64,000 nt of DNA from Pseudomonas ceruminis (GCF_021602025.1 NZ_BQHW01000019.1:62001-126000), one strand, 5' to 3'. Counted from the stretch's first letter, positions 34,621 to 46,183 are shown. Program-made: numbers and translations. The notes: a model not told the origin generated them from the letters alone.

Positions 34621-35136
34621 ATGAGCGAAACTCTCTCCGCGGACAGTCCTACTCACCTGCGCGTAATCGAAGCGTTGTACAGCGGCCATCACGGCTGGCT
34701 TTACGAAACGCTGAAGAAGAAACTCGGCAATGCCATGGATGCGGCGGACCTGACCCAGGACACCTTCACCCGTGTGCTTGTCTCGAAAGTGACCCACATC
34801 GAGCAGCCTCGGGCCTACCTCAGTTGCGTGGCCAAGGGCATCCTCATCAACTGGTACCAGCGCAAGGCACTGGAACGCGCCTATCTCGATGCACTGACCC
34901 GCCTGCCTGTCCAGGAAGTCCCTTCGCCTGAGCTGCGCTTCGTGGTGCTGGAAACCCTGCACCAGATCGACGCCATGCTCGACGCCCTGCCCCCCTTGGT
35001 CAAGCGCGCCTTCCTGCTGTCGCAGATCGGCGGGCTGAAGTACGACGACATTGCCGAGCAACTGGGCGTCTCGCTGATCACGGTAAAGCGCTACATGAAG
35101 CAGGCCTTCATGCAGTGCCTGCTGCTGGTGGAGTAA
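34621..35136 (+). CDS. ECF RNA polymerase sigma factor, FecI family
   Basis: This 171-residue protein has sigma-70 region 2 (MDAADLTQDTFTRVL, QPRAYLSCVAKGILINWYQR) at about residues 17-85. Region 4 (PPLVKRAFLLSQIGGLKYDD, then GVSLITVKRYMKQAF) lies at about residues 118-165. It should direct RNA polymerase to the receptor promoters when the siderophore signal passes through the receptor and FecR. The ATG at 34621 was chosen because the domain starts there; the frame extends 29 residues upstream through the putative Fur box. Its stop codon abuts the GTG of the FecR gene. Confidence 0.92.
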   Translation: MSETLSADSPTHLRVIEALYSGHHGWLYETLKKKLGNAMDAADLTQDTFTRVLVSKVTHIEQPRAYLSCVAKGILINWYQRKALERAYLDALTRLPVQEVPSPELRFVVLETLHQIDAMLDALPPLVKRAFLLSQIGGLKYDDIAEQLGVSLITVKRYMKQAFMQCLLLVE

Positions 35137-36108
35137 GTGTCGGTCTTGGGCAAAGGCGCCGCACTGGAACCAGAGGCACTTGAAGAAGCCGCTGAATGGC
35201 TGGTGCGCTGGAGCGAACGCGAGCTTGGCGAGAGTGAGCGCGCCGAATGGGAGCGCTGGAAGGCCAGCAGCCCCGCACGGAGCCAGGCCTGGGCGCGCGC
35301 GCAGATGCTGCAAAGCCGCATGGGTGGCTTGCCCCAGGCATTGGCCATGTCTGTCCTGGACCGCCCGAGCAACCCTGATCGGCGCGCCGCAATCGTCAAA
35401 CTGGCCCTGTTGCTGGCGGTGCTGCCTACCGGCTGGGGCGGCTGGGAACTGAGTCGCAGGCAGCAATGGACAGCCGACTACCGCAGCACGGTGGGCGAGC
35501 GGCGTGAGCTGACCCTGGCCGACGGTTCGAACGTCACCCTGAATACCGATACCGCCATCGACGTGCTGTTCGATGCCGAGCAGCGCCTGATACGCTTGCG
35601 CGCCGGCGAAATCATGGTGCAAACAGCCGTCGACCCCGCCGCTCGCCCGTTTCTGGTTGCCACGGCCCAAGGCAGCATGCAGGCCTTGGGCACGCGATTC
35701 TCTGTGCGTGAACACCAATCGCGCACCCACCTCGCCGTCCTGGAGGGCGCGGTGAAAGTCGTGCTTGCCGACAACCGCCAGACACAGCCAATGGTGATCA
35801 ATGCCGGCCAGCGCACGGACTTCTCGGCGCAGACCTTTGGCTCGGTGGCTGTCGCCGACCGTAATGTCGGCGCCTGGACCCAGGGCATGCTGATGGCTGA
35901 CAAGATGCGCCTGGCGGACTTCGCTGCAGAACTGGCGCGCTATCGCCGGGGCTTTGTCCGCTGTGATCCGGCCATCGCAGCGCTGCCCGTTTCCGGCGCG
36001 TACCCCATCAGCGAAACCTCGCGAACCCTGAACATGCTCACGCAGACCTACGGAATCAAAGTCTCCGGCCATCTGGGCGGCCTCTGGATCACCCTGTCTC
36101 CAGGCTGA
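35137..36108 (+). CDS. FecR-family anti-sigma/signal transducer
   Basis: This 323-residue protein has an N-terminal cytoplasmic DUF4880 domain (EAAEWLVRWSERELGESERA) and a membrane span near residues 83-104. The periplasmic FecR domain follows (RELTLADGSNVTLNTDTAID, LIRLRAGEIMVQT). It relays the signal from the STN domain of the second receptor to the sigma factor and can act as both inhibitor and activator. It starts with GTG immediately after the sigma TAA, which shows coupling. The protein ends with a typical C-terminal FecR tail (LTQTYGIKVSGH). Confidence 0.92.
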   Translation: MSVLGKGAALEPEALEEAAEWLVRWSERELGESERAEWERWKASSPARSQAWARAQMLQSRMGGLPQALAMSVLDRPSNPDRRAAIVKLALLLAVLPTGWGGWELSRRQQWTADYRSTVGERRELTLADGSNVTLNTDTAIDVLFDAEQRLIRLRAGEIMVQTAVDPAARPFLVATAQGSMQALGTRFSVREHQSRTHLAVLEGAVKVVLADNRQTQPMVINAGQRTDFSAQTFGSVAVADRNVGAWTQGMLMADKMRLADFAAELARYRRGFVRCDPAIAALPVSGAYPISETSRTLNMLTQTYGIKVSGHLGGLWITLSPG

Positions 36109-36127
36109 TGAACATAAACCTGTGCGC

Positions 36128-36165
36128 GGGTGATACTTTTTTCGCGCTCGGCTGGCTATCAGGGG
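36128..36165 (+). promoter_or_regulatory. Candidate ECF-sigma promoter of the second receptor
   Basis: GGGTGATACTTTT, six bases, then CTCGGCTGGC and TAT repeats the block before the other receptor. It lies about 60-95 bases upstream of the start codon. No sigma-70 promoter of comparable quality was seen in the 115-base gap. Confidence 0.6.
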
Positions 36166-36223
36166 ACAGCACCTGCAATACCCCCTACAACACCCCCATC
36201 GTCGTCAGCGAGGCCCCTCATAC

Positions 36224-38644
36224 ATGCTCGTCGCGCGCATCCTGCGTCCGGCCCGTCCACTGCAACCGGTTTTGCGCAGCTCGCTGCTAAGCCTGATCCT
36301 GCTGGCATCCTGCTGCCCGTTAGCGTCAGCCGATGCGCCAGCGCTGCTGGATAACGAGGTGGTTCGCGCCTACGACATTCCGCCTGGCCCGCTAGGCGCC
36401 ACGCTGTCGAGCTTCGCCATGGATAGCGGCATCGCCCTGTCGTTCCAGCCGGCGCTCACCGAAGGCCTTTTCAGCCCCGGCCTGGTCGCGTCGTGCACCT
36501 CACAGGAAGCAGCGAAACGCCTGCTGGCTGACAGCAGTCTGGACATGCTGCTGCGCGGCGATGGCAGCTACACCCTGGCCTTGCGCCAGGTGACCTTGTC
36601 GGAGACCGACATCAAAGGCCTCGCCGCCGTCGCCGGCAACGAGCAATTGCCATCCCCTTACTCGGGAGGCCAGGCGGCAGTGGGCGGACGGCTCGGTCTG
36701 CTCGGCAACCGCGATGTGATAGATGCGCCGTTGAGTATCAGCACCTACACCTCCTCGATGATCCGGGACCAGCAAGCCACCACGGTCGGTGACCTGCTCG
36801 AACGGGATTCGTCCGTGCGCTCCACCGGGCAGACCGGCGGTATCGTCGACTCGTTCTTCATCCGTGGCTTTCCGCTTGGCGAGGGCAACCTGGGCGAACT
36901 CGCCTTCGATGGCGTCTACGGGGTGGCGTCGAACTACCGGGTCTTTACCGATTACGCAGAGCGCATCGAAGTGGTCAAAGGCCCCGCCACCCTGCTCTAC
37001 GGCATGTCACCCAACAGCACAGTGGGCGGCGTGATCAACGTCGTGCCCAAACGCTCGCTGGATGAAGACCTGACCCGCCTCACCACACGCTATGCGCTGG
37101 ATTCGCAGTTTGGCAGCCACCTCGACATGAGCCGTCGCTTCGGGGAAGAACGGCGCTTTGGGGTGCGCTTGAACGGCACCCTGCAGCAGGGCGACACGGC
37201 GATTGACGACCAGCAACGTGAGTTCGGCATCGGCGCCGTTTCCTTCGACTACCAGGGCGACCGCCTGCGAACCAGCCTCGACCTGATCGACCAGAAAGAA
37301 ACCTTCGACGCGGCCTCGCGGCCTTTCCTGATTGCCGAGGGCGTGCCAATTCCCTCGGCTGCGAATGGACGCACCAACGTCAGCCAGGAGTGGGGCCAGT
37401 CGAAAACCCATGACCGTGCGGCGCTGCTCAGTGGCGACTACGCGGTCAACGACCACCTCACCCTCTTCGCCCACGCGGGCGGCGGCAAGTCCAGGGTCAC
37501 CCGCCTGTCCGACCAGACCCCGACCATCATCAACAGCGCTGGCGATACCTCGTCGACCCCTGGCTACTACAAGTTCGACGTGCAGCGCTACACGGTGGAT
37601 GCCGGTGCGCGCCTGCACTTCGACACCGGGCCGGTCGCACACAGCACGGCGCTGCAGGTCAATCGCTACCGGGATGAGCTGAGGCGCGGGATCCTTTCTG
37701 GGGCGCCCATCCTGTCGAATATCTACCACCCGGTTGATCGCCCCAAGCCGTCGATTGCCCACCCGGACGCCAACAAGGTCTCCGCGAGCGAGCTCTCCGG
37801 GGTGGCGTTCGCCGATACCTTGTCACTGTTCGCAGAACGCCTGCAGATCACCCTGGGGCTGCGTCAGCAGCGCATCCAGTCCACCAACTACAGCCCTGGC
37901 GGCAGCGTCACTAGTACCTATGACCAGGGCCGGACCACACCGCTGTTCGGCGTGCTGTTCAAGCCCTTGAAAAACCTCTCGCTCTACTACCACTACCTCG
38001 AAGGGCTGAGCAAGGGCGATGTCGCGCCGGGGAATGCCAGCAACTCAGGTGAGGTCTTCGCGCCCTACGTATCCCGTCAACATGAAGTCGGGCTGAAAGT
38101 CGATTACGGAACCGTCATGGCGACCCTCGCGCTGTTCCAGATCACCAAGCCCTCTGGCGAGCTGGCTGGCGGGGCCTTTTCCGTACAAGGCGAACAGCGC
38201 AACCGTGGCGTGGAGCTGAGTCTGCTGGGCGAGATCACTCCGCAGACCCGCCTGCTGGGTGGCGTGACACTGCTCGATGCCAAACTGACCCGTACCAGCG
38301 TCGCCGCCAACCAGGGCCACACCGCGGTAGGCGTGCCCAAGGTCCAGGCCAACCTGTGGGGCGAATGGGACACGCCGTGGATCGAGGGGCTGACCCTGAC
38401 CAGCGGACTGATCTACACCGGCGAGCAATACGTCAACCAGAGCAACGCGCAGCAGATCGACAGCTGGCTGCGTGTGGATGCCGGCGCGCGCTACACCACG
38501 CGGATCGGCGATCACCCGACCACGTTCCGCGCCACGGTGCAGAACGTCTTCGATACCGCCTACTGGTCAGGTGTCGCGTCCTACGGGGCGTTCTCCCAAG
38601 GCGCACCGCGCTCGCTGCTGCTTTCCGCCACCATAGATTTCTGA
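36224..38644 (+). CDS. TonB-dependent siderophore receptor with STN signalling domain
   Basis: This 806-residue outer-membrane transducer has a signal peptide (LLSLILLASCCPLASADA) and then a secretin/TonB N-terminal (STN) domain of about 80 residues (VRAYDIPPGPLGATLSSFAM, SLDMLLRGDGSYTLAL). The plug (APLSISTYTSSMIRDQQ, RSTGQTGGIVDSFFIRGF) and a barrel ending in TIDF follow. The STN domain contacts FecR, so this receptor both imports ferric siderophore and signals. It follows the sigma/fecR pair and carries the candidate ECF promoter. It is paralogous to the STN-less receptor at 31973. Confidence 0.94.
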   Translation: MLVARILRPARPLQPVLRSSLLSLILLASCCPLASADAPALLDNEVVRAYDIPPGPLGATLSSFAMDSGIALSFQPALTEGLFSPGLVASCTSQEAAKRLLADSSLDMLLRGDGSYTLALRQVTLSETDIKGLAAVAGNEQLPSPYSGGQAAVGGRLGLLGNRDVIDAPLSISTYTSSMIRDQQATTVGDLLERDSSVRSTGQTGGIVDSFFIRGFPLGEGNLGELAFDGVYGVASNYRVFTDYAERIEVVKGPATLLYGMSPNSTVGGVINVVPKRSLDEDLTRLTTRYALDSQFGSHLDMSRRFGEERRFGVRLNGTLQQGDTAIDDQQREFGIGAVSFDYQGDRLRTSLDLIDQKETFDAASRPFLIAEGVPIPSAANGRTNVSQEWGQSKTHDRAALLSGDYAVNDHLTLFAHAGGGKSRVTRLSDQTPTIINSAGDTSSTPGYYKFDVQRYTVDAGARLHFDTGPVAHSTALQVNRYRDELRRGILSGAPILSNIYHPVDRPKPSIAHPDANKVSASELSGVAFADTLSLFAERLQITLGLRQQRIQSTNYSPGGSVTSTYDQGRTTPLFGVLFKPLKNLSLYYHYLEGLSKGDVAPGNASNSGEVFAPYVSRQHEVGLKVDYGTVMATLALFQITKPSGELAGGAFSVQGEQRNRGVELSLLGEITPQTRLLGGVTLLDAKLTRTSVAANQGHTAVGVPKVQANLWGEWDTPWIEGLTLTSGLIYTGEQYVNQSNAQQIDSWLRVDAGARYTTRIGDHPTTFRATVQNVFDTAYWSGVASYGAFSQGAPRSLLLSATIDF

Positions 38645-38694
38645 AGCGCCCTGGCCGCAGCGATGCCAGGCATTGATCGATAGAAGCCTGTTGC

Positions 38695-39092
38695 ATGTTC
38701 GGATTGTTGCGACGCCACCGCACCGCCAGGGCAACACTGATTGGCCTTCTGTCGGCCCTGTCATCGGTGCTCCCGAACTGCGCCAGTGCGCAGGCCGCCG
38801 AAGCGGCCTCCAGCATGCGCACCGTCACCGACCTGCTGGGGCGCAAGGTCAATGTCCGTGTTCCGGTTCGACGGGTGATCCTTGGCGAAGGGCGTCAACC
38901 GTACCTGGTCGCAGCGCTCGACAAGGAAAACCCCTTGCAGCACATCGTCGGTTGGCGCAAGGACCTGATCCAGGCTGACCCGGAACCTACAGCGCCTACC
39001 TGCGGGCATTTCCCGCGATCGCCAGCATTCCGACCTTGGCGGTTTCGAGGACGACACATTCGACATCGAACAAGCCGTCTCGCAACAGATAA
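38695..39092 (+). pseudogene. Frameshifted and truncated siderophore ABC substrate-binding protein gene
   Basis: The frame opens with a signal peptide (ATLIGLLSALSSVLPNCASA) and continues as a periplasmic binding protein (VTDLLGRKVNVRVPVRRVIL, then YLVAALDKENPLQHIVGW). After about residue 98 similarity shifts frame to TYSAYLRAFPAIASIPTL and shifts again to GGFEDDTFDIEQAVSQQ, ending near 39092. Two frameshifts and loss of the remaining two-thirds make it non-functional. It was presumably the downstream importer gene of the second receptor. Confidence 0.75.
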
Positions 39093-39154
39093 CCCGCTTC
39101 GCTTTTTCGCGAGAGTAGTCGTTCAAAGCCAATTTAGAGAGTGCTCAGCGCGCC

Positions 39155-40990
39155 CTACTCCACGGTAACCGACTTCGCCAGATTACGCGGCTGATCCACA
39201 TCGGTACCCTTGAGCACTGCCACGTAGTACGACAGCAGCTGCAGTGGGATGGTGTAAAGAATCGGCGCCAGCTCATCGGCAATGTGCGGCACCTTGATGA
39301 CGTGAGTGCCTTCGCCATTGCTCATGCCGGCATGCTCATCGGCAAACACCACCAATTCGCCCCCGCGTGCACGGACTTCCTGCAGGTTCGACTTGAGCTT
39401 TTCCAGCAGTTCGTTGTTCGGCGCCACGGTGACGACCGGCATATCGTTATCCACAAGCGCCAGTGGGCCGTGCTTGAGCTCGCCGGCCGGGTAGGCTTCG
39501 GCGTGGATGTACGAAATTTCCTTGAGTTTCAGGGCACCTTCCATAGCGACCGGGTATTGCGCACCGCGTCCGAGGAACAGGGTGTGGTGCTTGTCGGCAA
39601 ACAGTTCGGCAATCTTCTCGACAGTACCGTCCATGGCCAGCGCTTCACCCAGGCGCGCTGGCAGGCGGCGCAGCTCTTCCACCAGTGCGGCCTCGACGCC
39701 CGCTTCCAGGGAGCCACGCACCTGGCCTAGCGCCAGGGTCAACAGCATCAGCGATACCAACTGCGTGGTGAACGCCTTGGTCGAGGCCACGCCGATTTCC
39801 GGGCCGGCCAGTGTCAGCAGGGTGAGGTCAGACTCACGCACCAACGAGCTGATACCGACGTTGCAAATCGCCAGGCTGCCGAGGAAGCCCAGTTCCTTGG
39901 CATTGCGCAGTGCTGCCAGGGTATCGGCGGTCTCACCGGACTGGGAAATCGAGACGAACAGAGTGTCCGGCTGTACCACTACCTTGCGATAGCGGAACTC
40001 GCTGGCCACTTCGACCTGGCAAGGGATACCTGCCAGGCTTTCCAGCCAGTAACGGGCGACCATGCCAGCGTGGTAGCTGGTGCCGCAGGCAACGATCTGT
40101 ACGTTGCGCACCTTGGCGAACAGCTCGGCAGCCTGTGGGCCAAAGGCCTGAACCATGACATGGTCCTTGCCCAGGCGACTTTCCAGGGTGCGCTGCACCA
40201 CGGTTGGCTGCTCGTGGATTTCCTTGAGCATGAAATGGCGGTACGCGCCCTTGTCAGCCGCTTCAGCGCCTTCGTGGTACTGCACGGTTTCACGTTGAAC
40301 AAGGTGGCCGGCCTGGTCCCAGATCTTCACCTGGTCACGGCAGATCTCGGCGATATCGCCCTCTTCCAGGTACATGAAGCGATCAGTGACCTGACGCAGT
40401 GCCAACTGGTCGGACGCCAGGAAGTTTTCGCCATGGCCCAAGCCGATCACCAGCGGGCTGCCGCTGCGTGCGGCCACCAGGCGATCAGGCTGTTTCACGC
40501 TGATCAACGCCAAGCCGTAGGCGCCGTGCAGGCGCTTGACCGCTGCCTTCAGGGCCTCGGCCAGGTCGGGGATGGTCTTGAGGGTGTGATGAATCAGATG
40601 AACGATAACTTCGGTGTCGGTCTGCGAGACGAATACGTAACCCAGGCCTTTGAGCTCTTCACGCAGCGCCTCGTGGTTTTCGATGATGCCGTTGTGGACA
40701 ACCGCCACTTCGTTGCCAGAGAAATGCGGGTGGGCATTGCCCTCGGTCGGCGCGCCATGGGTTGCCCAGCGGGTGTGAGCGATGCCCAGTTGGCCGATCA
40801 GCGGCTCGGCGGCATTGGCCGCTTCCAGCTCGGCGACCTTGCCAATACGACGGCGGCGTTGCAGTTCACCCTGCTGGGTGTAGACCGCCAGGCCAGCGCT
40901 GTCGTACCCGCGGTACTCAAGACGCTTGAGGCCTTCGATCAGGATGGCGGTGATGTTGCGCTCGGCGACTGCACCAACGATTCCACACAT
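39155..40990 (-). CDS. glmS: Glutamine-fructose-6-phosphate aminotransferase (isomerizing)
   Basis: This 611-residue enzyme makes glucosamine-6-phosphate from fructose-6-phosphate and glutamine, the first step toward UDP-GlcNAc. The mature N-terminus MCGIVGAV supplies the catalytic Cys of the glutaminase domain (to about residue 240). Two SIS domains follow ([18 protein letters not shown] and [15 protein letters not shown]), with the C-terminal [11 protein letters not shown]. The ATG at 40990 starts at the catalytic Cys; it is two bases downstream of glmR. Its 3' end is the Tn7 attachment target in many bacteria; no Tn7 is seen here. Confidence 0.97.
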   Translation of the reverse strand: MCGIVGAVAERNITAILIEGLKRLEYRGYDSAGLAVYTQQGELQRRRRIGKVAELEAANAAEPLIGQLGIAHTRWATHGAPTEGNAHPHFSGNEVAVVHNGIIENHEALREELKGLGYVFVSQTDTEVIVHLIHHTLKTIPDLAEALKAAVKRLHGAYGLALISVKQPDRLVAARSGSPLVIGLGHGENFLASDQLALRQVTDRFMYLEEGDIAEICRDQVKIWDQAGHLVQRETVQYHEGAEAADKGAYRHFMLKEIHEQPTVVQRTLESRLGKDHVMVQAFGPQAAELFAKVRNVQIVACGTSYHAGMVARYWLESLAGIPCQVEVASEFRYRKVVVQPDTLFVSISQSGETADTLAALRNAKELGFLGSLAICNVGISSLVRESDLTLLTLAGPEIGVASTKAFTTQLVSLMLLTLALGQVRGSLEAGVEAALVEELRRLPARLGEALAMDGTVEKIAELFADKHHTLFLGRGAQYPVAMEGALKLKEISYIHAEAYPAGELKHGPLALVDNDMPVVTVAPNNELLEKLKSNLQEVRARGGELVVFADEHAGMSNGEGTHVIKVPHIADELAPILYTIPLQLLSYYVAVLKGTDVDQPRNLAKSVTVE

Positions 40991-40992
40991 GG

Positions 40993-41769
40993 TTATTGCT
41001 CCTGGCTGATCGCGGCGCAAATCAGGTTGATGCCGCGGGCTTGAATGTGTTCGCGTGCCGCTGCGGGCAGGCGTTCGTCTGTAATCAGGGTGTGCACGCT
41101 GCCCCAGGGCAGCTCGAGGTTGGGGATCTTGCGTCCGACCTTATCGGACTCGACCATCACGATCACCTCGCGGGCCACCTCAGCCATCACCCGGCTCAGG
41201 CCGAGCAACTCATTGAAGGTGGTGGTGCCGCGGCTGAGGTCGATGCCATCGGCGCCAATGAACAGCTGATCGAAATCGTAAGAGCGTAGTACCTGCTCGG
41301 CGACCTGGCCCTGGAAGGACTCGGAGTGCGGGTCCCAGGTACCCCCCGTCATCAGCAGTACCGGTTCATGTTCGAGTTCGCTGATGGCGCGGGCTACGTT
41401 CAATGAGTTGGTCATCACTACCAGGCCCGGTTGACGGCCCAGTTCAGGAATCATGGCGGCGGTGGTACTGCCACTGTCGATGATGATTCGCGCATGTTCG
41501 CGGATCCGGCCGACGGCGGCGCGGGCGATGGCTTTCTTGTAGGAAGACACCGGTTGCACGGTTTCACCCAGCATCTCTTGTGGCACCGGTACTGCGCCGC
41601 CGTAGCGACGCAGTAGCAGACCGTTGGCCTCCAGTGCAGCGAGGTCCTTGCGGATGGTCACTTCCGATGTTTCGAAGCGCCGGGCCAACGCGTCCACGCT
41701 GACCTCGCCCTGCTCGTTGAGCAAGGCCAGGATGTTGTGGCGACGTTGAGGCGTGTTTCGTTTCGACAT
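40993..41769 (-). CDS. glmR: DeoR/GlpR-family transcriptional regulator GlmR
   Basis: This 258-residue regulator has an N-terminal DeoR winged helix ([36 protein letters not shown]) and a sugar-phosphate-sensing domain ([33 protein letters not shown]). It lies between glmU and glmS and almost touches glmS, so it probably controls amino-sugar synthesis genes. A DeoR-type role is inferred from family and position. Confidence 0.9.
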   Translation of the reverse strand: MSKRNTPQRRHNILALLNEQGEVSVDALARRFETSEVTIRKDLAALEANGLLLRRYGGAVPVPQEMLGETVQPVSSYKKAIARAAVGRIREHARIIIDSGSTTAAMIPELGRQPGLVVMTNSLNVARAISELEHEPVLLMTGGTWDPHSESFQGQVAEQVLRSYDFDQLFIGADGIDLSRGTTTFNELLGLSRVMAEVAREVIVMVESDKVGRKIPNLELPWGSVHTLITDERLPAAAREHIQARGINLICAAISQEQ

Positions 41770-41895
41770 GAGCGCTTAAGTTTCGATTCGAAAGATAATG
41801 GTTGCAATCAAAACCTAAGACTGAGGTCTCGTCAAGGGATTATTGCACTGTGGATAAGCGCTTGAAGCTGCAGCAGCCTGCTCGGCCATAAAAAA

Positions 41896-41924
41896 AAGCC
41901 GACTTATTCACATAAGTCGGCTTT
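41896..41924 (-). terminator. Rho-independent terminator of glmU
   Basis: A perfect 13-bp stem (AAAGCCGACTTAT/ATAAGTCGGCTTT) with a 3-base loop is followed on the minus strand by a run of nine T. It lies 24 bases after the glmU stop. Confidence 0.92.
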
Positions 41925-41947
41925 CAACCGGAAAGGGCTGTGGATAA

Positions 41948-43315
41948 TCAGCTCTTCTTGATTTTCTCTGGCCGCTTCCAGCCGTCGATATTACGCTGGC
42001 GCGCTCGGGCTACTGCCAGTTGCCCTGGTTCAACCGTCTGGTTGATGGTGGAACCTGCCGCCGTAGTGGCGCCGGCCTTGATATCCACAGGCGCTACCAA
42101 GGAGTTGTTGGAGCCGATGAACACATCTTCGCCCAACACGGTCATGAACTTGTTGGCGCCGTCATAGTTGCAGGTGATGGTGCCGGCACCGATGTTGGTA
42201 CGGGCGCCAACCTCGGCGTCGCCCAGGTAGGTCAGGTGCCCAACCTTGGCGCCCTCGCCCAGGTGTGCATTCTTGAGCTCGACGAAGTTACCCACATGGG
42301 CCTTGGCCTCGAGCACGCTGCCCGGGCGTAGACGGGCGAAGGGGCCGGCATCACTGCCCTCTCCCATGATCGCGCCTTCGATGTGGCTGTTGGCCTTGAC
42401 GATTACACCCTTGCGCAGGGTGCTGTTTTTGATCACGCAGTTAGGGCCGATCTGCACGTCGTCTTCGATGACCACCTTGCCTTCGAGGATCACGTTGATG
42501 TCGATGAGCACATCGCGACCCACCGTCACCTCGCCACGCACGTCGAAGCGCGCCGGATCACGCAAGGTGACCCCCTGGGCCATCAAGCGGCGGCCTTCAC
42601 GCAGCTGATAATGACGCTCGAGTTCGGACAGCTGGCGACGGTCGTTGGCGCCCTGCACTTCCATCGGATCGTCAGGTTGTTCGGTGGCGACCGCCAAGCC
42701 ATCCGCCACTGCCATGGCAATGACGTCGGTCAGGTAGTACTCGCCCTGGGCGTTATTGTTCGACAAGCGCCCCATCCAGTCGCCCAAGCGTGCTGCGGGG
42801 AGCGCCAGGATGCCGGTGTTGCCTTCCTTGATCGCCTTCTGCGCTTCGCTGGCATCCTTGTGCTCGACGATGGCGGTCACCCGCCCCTCGGCGTCACGCA
42901 CGATGCGCCCGTAGCCGGTGGGGTCTTGCAGGTTGACGGTGAGCAACCCAAGCTGCTGGTCGCCGACCTGCGCCAATAGGCGCTGCAACGTCTCGACCTC
43001 AATCAACGGGACATCCCCGTAAAGCACCAGAACCGTATCGGCAGTGATCGCAGGCAGTGCTTGCGCCACGGCATGGCCAGTACCCAGTTGTTTGTCCTGC
43101 ATGACGAAATTCAGGTCGTCCGCCGCCAGCCGCTCACGTACCTGCTCGGCCCCATGGCCAATGACCACATGGATACCTTGCGGCTGGAGTTGGCGCGCAC
43201 TGTGGATAACATGGCCAAGCATGGAATTGCCGGCTACCGGGTGCAGCACCTTGGGCAGCGCCGAACGCATGCGGGTACCTTGGCCGGCGGCGAGAATAAC
43301 GATATCGAGTGACAT
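41948..43315 (-). CDS. glmU: Bifunctional N-acetylglucosamine-1-phosphate uridyltransferase/glucosamine-1-phosphate acetyltransferase
   Basis: This 455-residue enzyme acetylates GlcN-1-P and then forms UDP-GlcNAc. The N-terminal uridyltransferase domain has [20 protein letters not shown] (residues 8-27). The C-terminal left-handed beta-helix has hexapeptide repeats (for example [20 protein letters not shown]) and the acetyl-CoA-binding region [14 protein letters not shown]. It is upstream of glmR-glmS on the same strand, with a terminator between. Exact DnaA boxes lie at 41939-41947 and 43201-43209. Confidence 0.97.
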   Translation of the reverse strand: MSLDIVILAAGQGTRMRSALPKVLHPVAGNSMLGHVIHSARQLQPQGIHVVIGHGAEQVRERLAADDLNFVMQDKQLGTGHAVAQALPAITADTVLVLYGDVPLIEVETLQRLLAQVGDQQLGLLTVNLQDPTGYGRIVRDAEGRVTAIVEHKDASEAQKAIKEGNTGILALPAARLGDWMGRLSNNNAQGEYYLTDVIAMAVADGLAVATEQPDDPMEVQGANDRRQLSELERHYQLREGRRLMAQGVTLRDPARFDVRGEVTVGRDVLIDINVILEGKVVIEDDVQIGPNCVIKNSTLRKGVIVKANSHIEGAIMGEGSDAGPFARLRPGSVLEAKAHVGNFVELKNAHLGEGAKVGHLTYLGDAEVGARTNIGAGTITCNYDGANKFMTVLGEDVFIGSNNSLVAPVDIKAGATTAAGSTINQTVEPGQLAVARARQRNIDGWKRPEKIKKS

Positions 43316-43371
43316 TGACTGGCTACCAATCCTGGGTGGTCAGTGAAACGACCGTGAAAATCGGAAAAAGA

Positions 43372-43397
43372 AAAAGGGTAGCCGAGGCTACCCTTTT
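43372..43397 (-). terminator. Terminator of the atp operon
   Basis: The stem AAAAGGGTAGCC/GGCTACCCTTTT is followed on the minus strand by a T-rich run. It lies about 36 bases after the atpC stop codon. Confidence 0.88.
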
Positions 43398-43432
43398 ACT
43401 CAATCGCAACAGAAGTGCTCAGCCTGGGCCGA

Positions 43433-43852
43433 TTACTTCCCCTTGCGCATTTGCTGGACGGTACGCAGCTGCGCTGCGGCCTCGGCCAGACGTGCGGCGG
43501 CGGCGCCGTAATCGAAGTCCGCGCCTTTCAGACTCAGGGCATTTTCGGCAGCCTTGAGGGCTTCCTGAGCCTGAGCTTCATCCAGGTCTGCAGCACGTTG
43601 CACGGTATCGGCAAGCACCTTGACCATGTTCGGCTGGACCTCGAGGAAACCACCAGAGATGTAGAACACCTCTTGGGCGCCACCCTGCTTGGTCAGCGTG
43701 ATCGGACCGGGCTTCAGATTAGTGATCAGCGGCGCGTGGCCTGGAGCGATACCAAGATCACCCAGGTTACCGTGCGCAACCACCATCTCGACCAGACCGG
43801 AGAAAATTTCCCCTTCCGCGCTGACGATATCGCAATGGACTGTCATAGCCAT
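43433..43852 (-). CDS. atpC: F1Fo ATP synthase epsilon subunit
   Basis: This 139-residue subunit of the central stalk couples rotation to catalysis and regulates ATPase activity. The N-terminal beta-sandwich ([36 protein letters not shown]) and C-terminal helical hairpin ([12 protein letters not shown]-like, [16 protein letters not shown]) are present. It is the last gene of the atp operon; a GCGCCCC/GGGGCGC hairpin (43874-43891) lies between it and atpD. Confidence 0.96.
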   Translation of the reverse strand: MAMTVHCDIVSAEGEIFSGLVEMVVAHGNLGDLGIAPGHAPLITNLKPGPITLTKQGGAQEVFYISGGFLEVQPNMVKVLADTVQRAADLDEAQAQEALKAAENALSLKGADFDYGAAAARLAEAAAQLRTVQQMRKGK

Positions 43853-43873
43853 CTGCTTGCCTCAACCTGATTA

Positions 43874-43891
43874 GCGCCCCTTGCGGGGCGC
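43874..43891 (-). other. Intercistronic hairpin between atpD and atpC
   Basis: The perfect stem GCGCCCC-ttgc-GGGGCGC has no T tract. It probably affects RNA stability or the atpC/atpD expression ratio rather than terminating transcription. Confidence 0.6.
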
Positions 43892-43896
43892 CGGGA

Positions 43897-45300
<1,404 letters not shown>

Positions 45301-46161
45301 TTAAACCGCGGCAGCGCCGCCGACGATTTCCGAGATCTCCTGGGTGATCGCAGCCTGACGCGCCTTGTTGTAGATCAGCTGGAGTTCGCTGATCAGGTCA
45401 CCGGCGTTGTCTGTGGCGTTCTTCATGGCGATCATCCGGGCCGCTTGTTCAGCAGCGTTGTTCTCGACCACCGCCTGGTACACCTGCGACTCCACGTAAC
45501 GCACCATCAAGCCGTCCAGCAGCTCTTTTGCGTCGGGTTCGTACAGGTAATCCCAGTGGTGCTTGAGTTCCTGATCCGGGGTTGCCACCAACGGTACCAA
45601 CTGCTCGACCGTCGGAGTTTGGGTCATGGTATTGACGAACTTGTTCGACACCACGGAGAGGCGATCGATACGGCCGTCCAGGTAGGCGTCCAGCATCACT
45701 TTGACGGAGCCGATCAGATCATTGATCGATGGCTCTTCGCCCAGGTGGCTGATCGCGGCTACGACGTTGCCGCCAAAGATGCGGAAGAAAGTCGCACCCT
45801 TGCTGCCGATCACGCACAGGTCGATTTCGACGCCCTGCTCGCGGTTGACGTTCATGTCCTTGACCAGGGCCTTGAACAGGTTGGTGTTCAAGCCACCGCA
45901 CAGACCACGGTCACTGCTCACCACGATATAACCGGCGCGCTTTACAGGGCGCTCGATCATGAACGGGTGGCGGTATTCCGGGTTGGCGTTGGCCAGATGA
46001 CCGATCACCTGGCGGATACGCTCCGCATAAGGACGGCTAGCAGCCATGCGCATTTGAGCCTTGCGCATCTTGCTGACCGCCACTTTTTCCATGGCGCTGG
46101 TAATCTTTTGCGTGCTTTTGATGCTCGCAATCTTACTGCGAATCTCTTTTGCGCCTGCCAT
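45301..46161 (-). CDS. atpG: F1Fo ATP synthase gamma subunit
   Basis: This 286-residue rotor shaft has the N-terminal coiled coil ([20 protein letters not shown]) and the [15 protein letters not shown] core motif. The C-terminal helix carries the conserved [20 protein letters not shown] and [19 protein letters not shown]. It sits between atpA and atpD in the standard order. A GC-rich hairpin lies just upstream at 46184-46203. Confidence 0.98.
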   Translation of the reverse strand: MAGAKEIRSKIASIKSTQKITSAMEKVAVSKMRKAQMRMAASRPYAERIRQVIGHLANANPEYRHPFMIERPVKRAGYIVVSSDRGLCGGLNTNLFKALVKDMNVNREQGVEIDLCVIGSKGATFFRIFGGNVVAAISHLGEEPSINDLIGSVKVMLDAYLDGRIDRLSVVSNKFVNTMTQTPTVEQLVPLVATPDQELKHHWDYLYEPDAKELLDGLMVRYVESQVYQAVVENNAAEQAARMIAMKNATDNAGDLISELQLIYNKARQAAITQEISEIVGGAAAV

Positions 46162-46183
46162 GTATCACCTATCAGGTTAGCAA

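Noticed and set aside
40700-41000. A possible glmS ribozyme upstream of or within the glmS start
   Set aside because: That ribozyme is found in Firmicutes; glmR ends two bases before glmS, which leaves no room for it.
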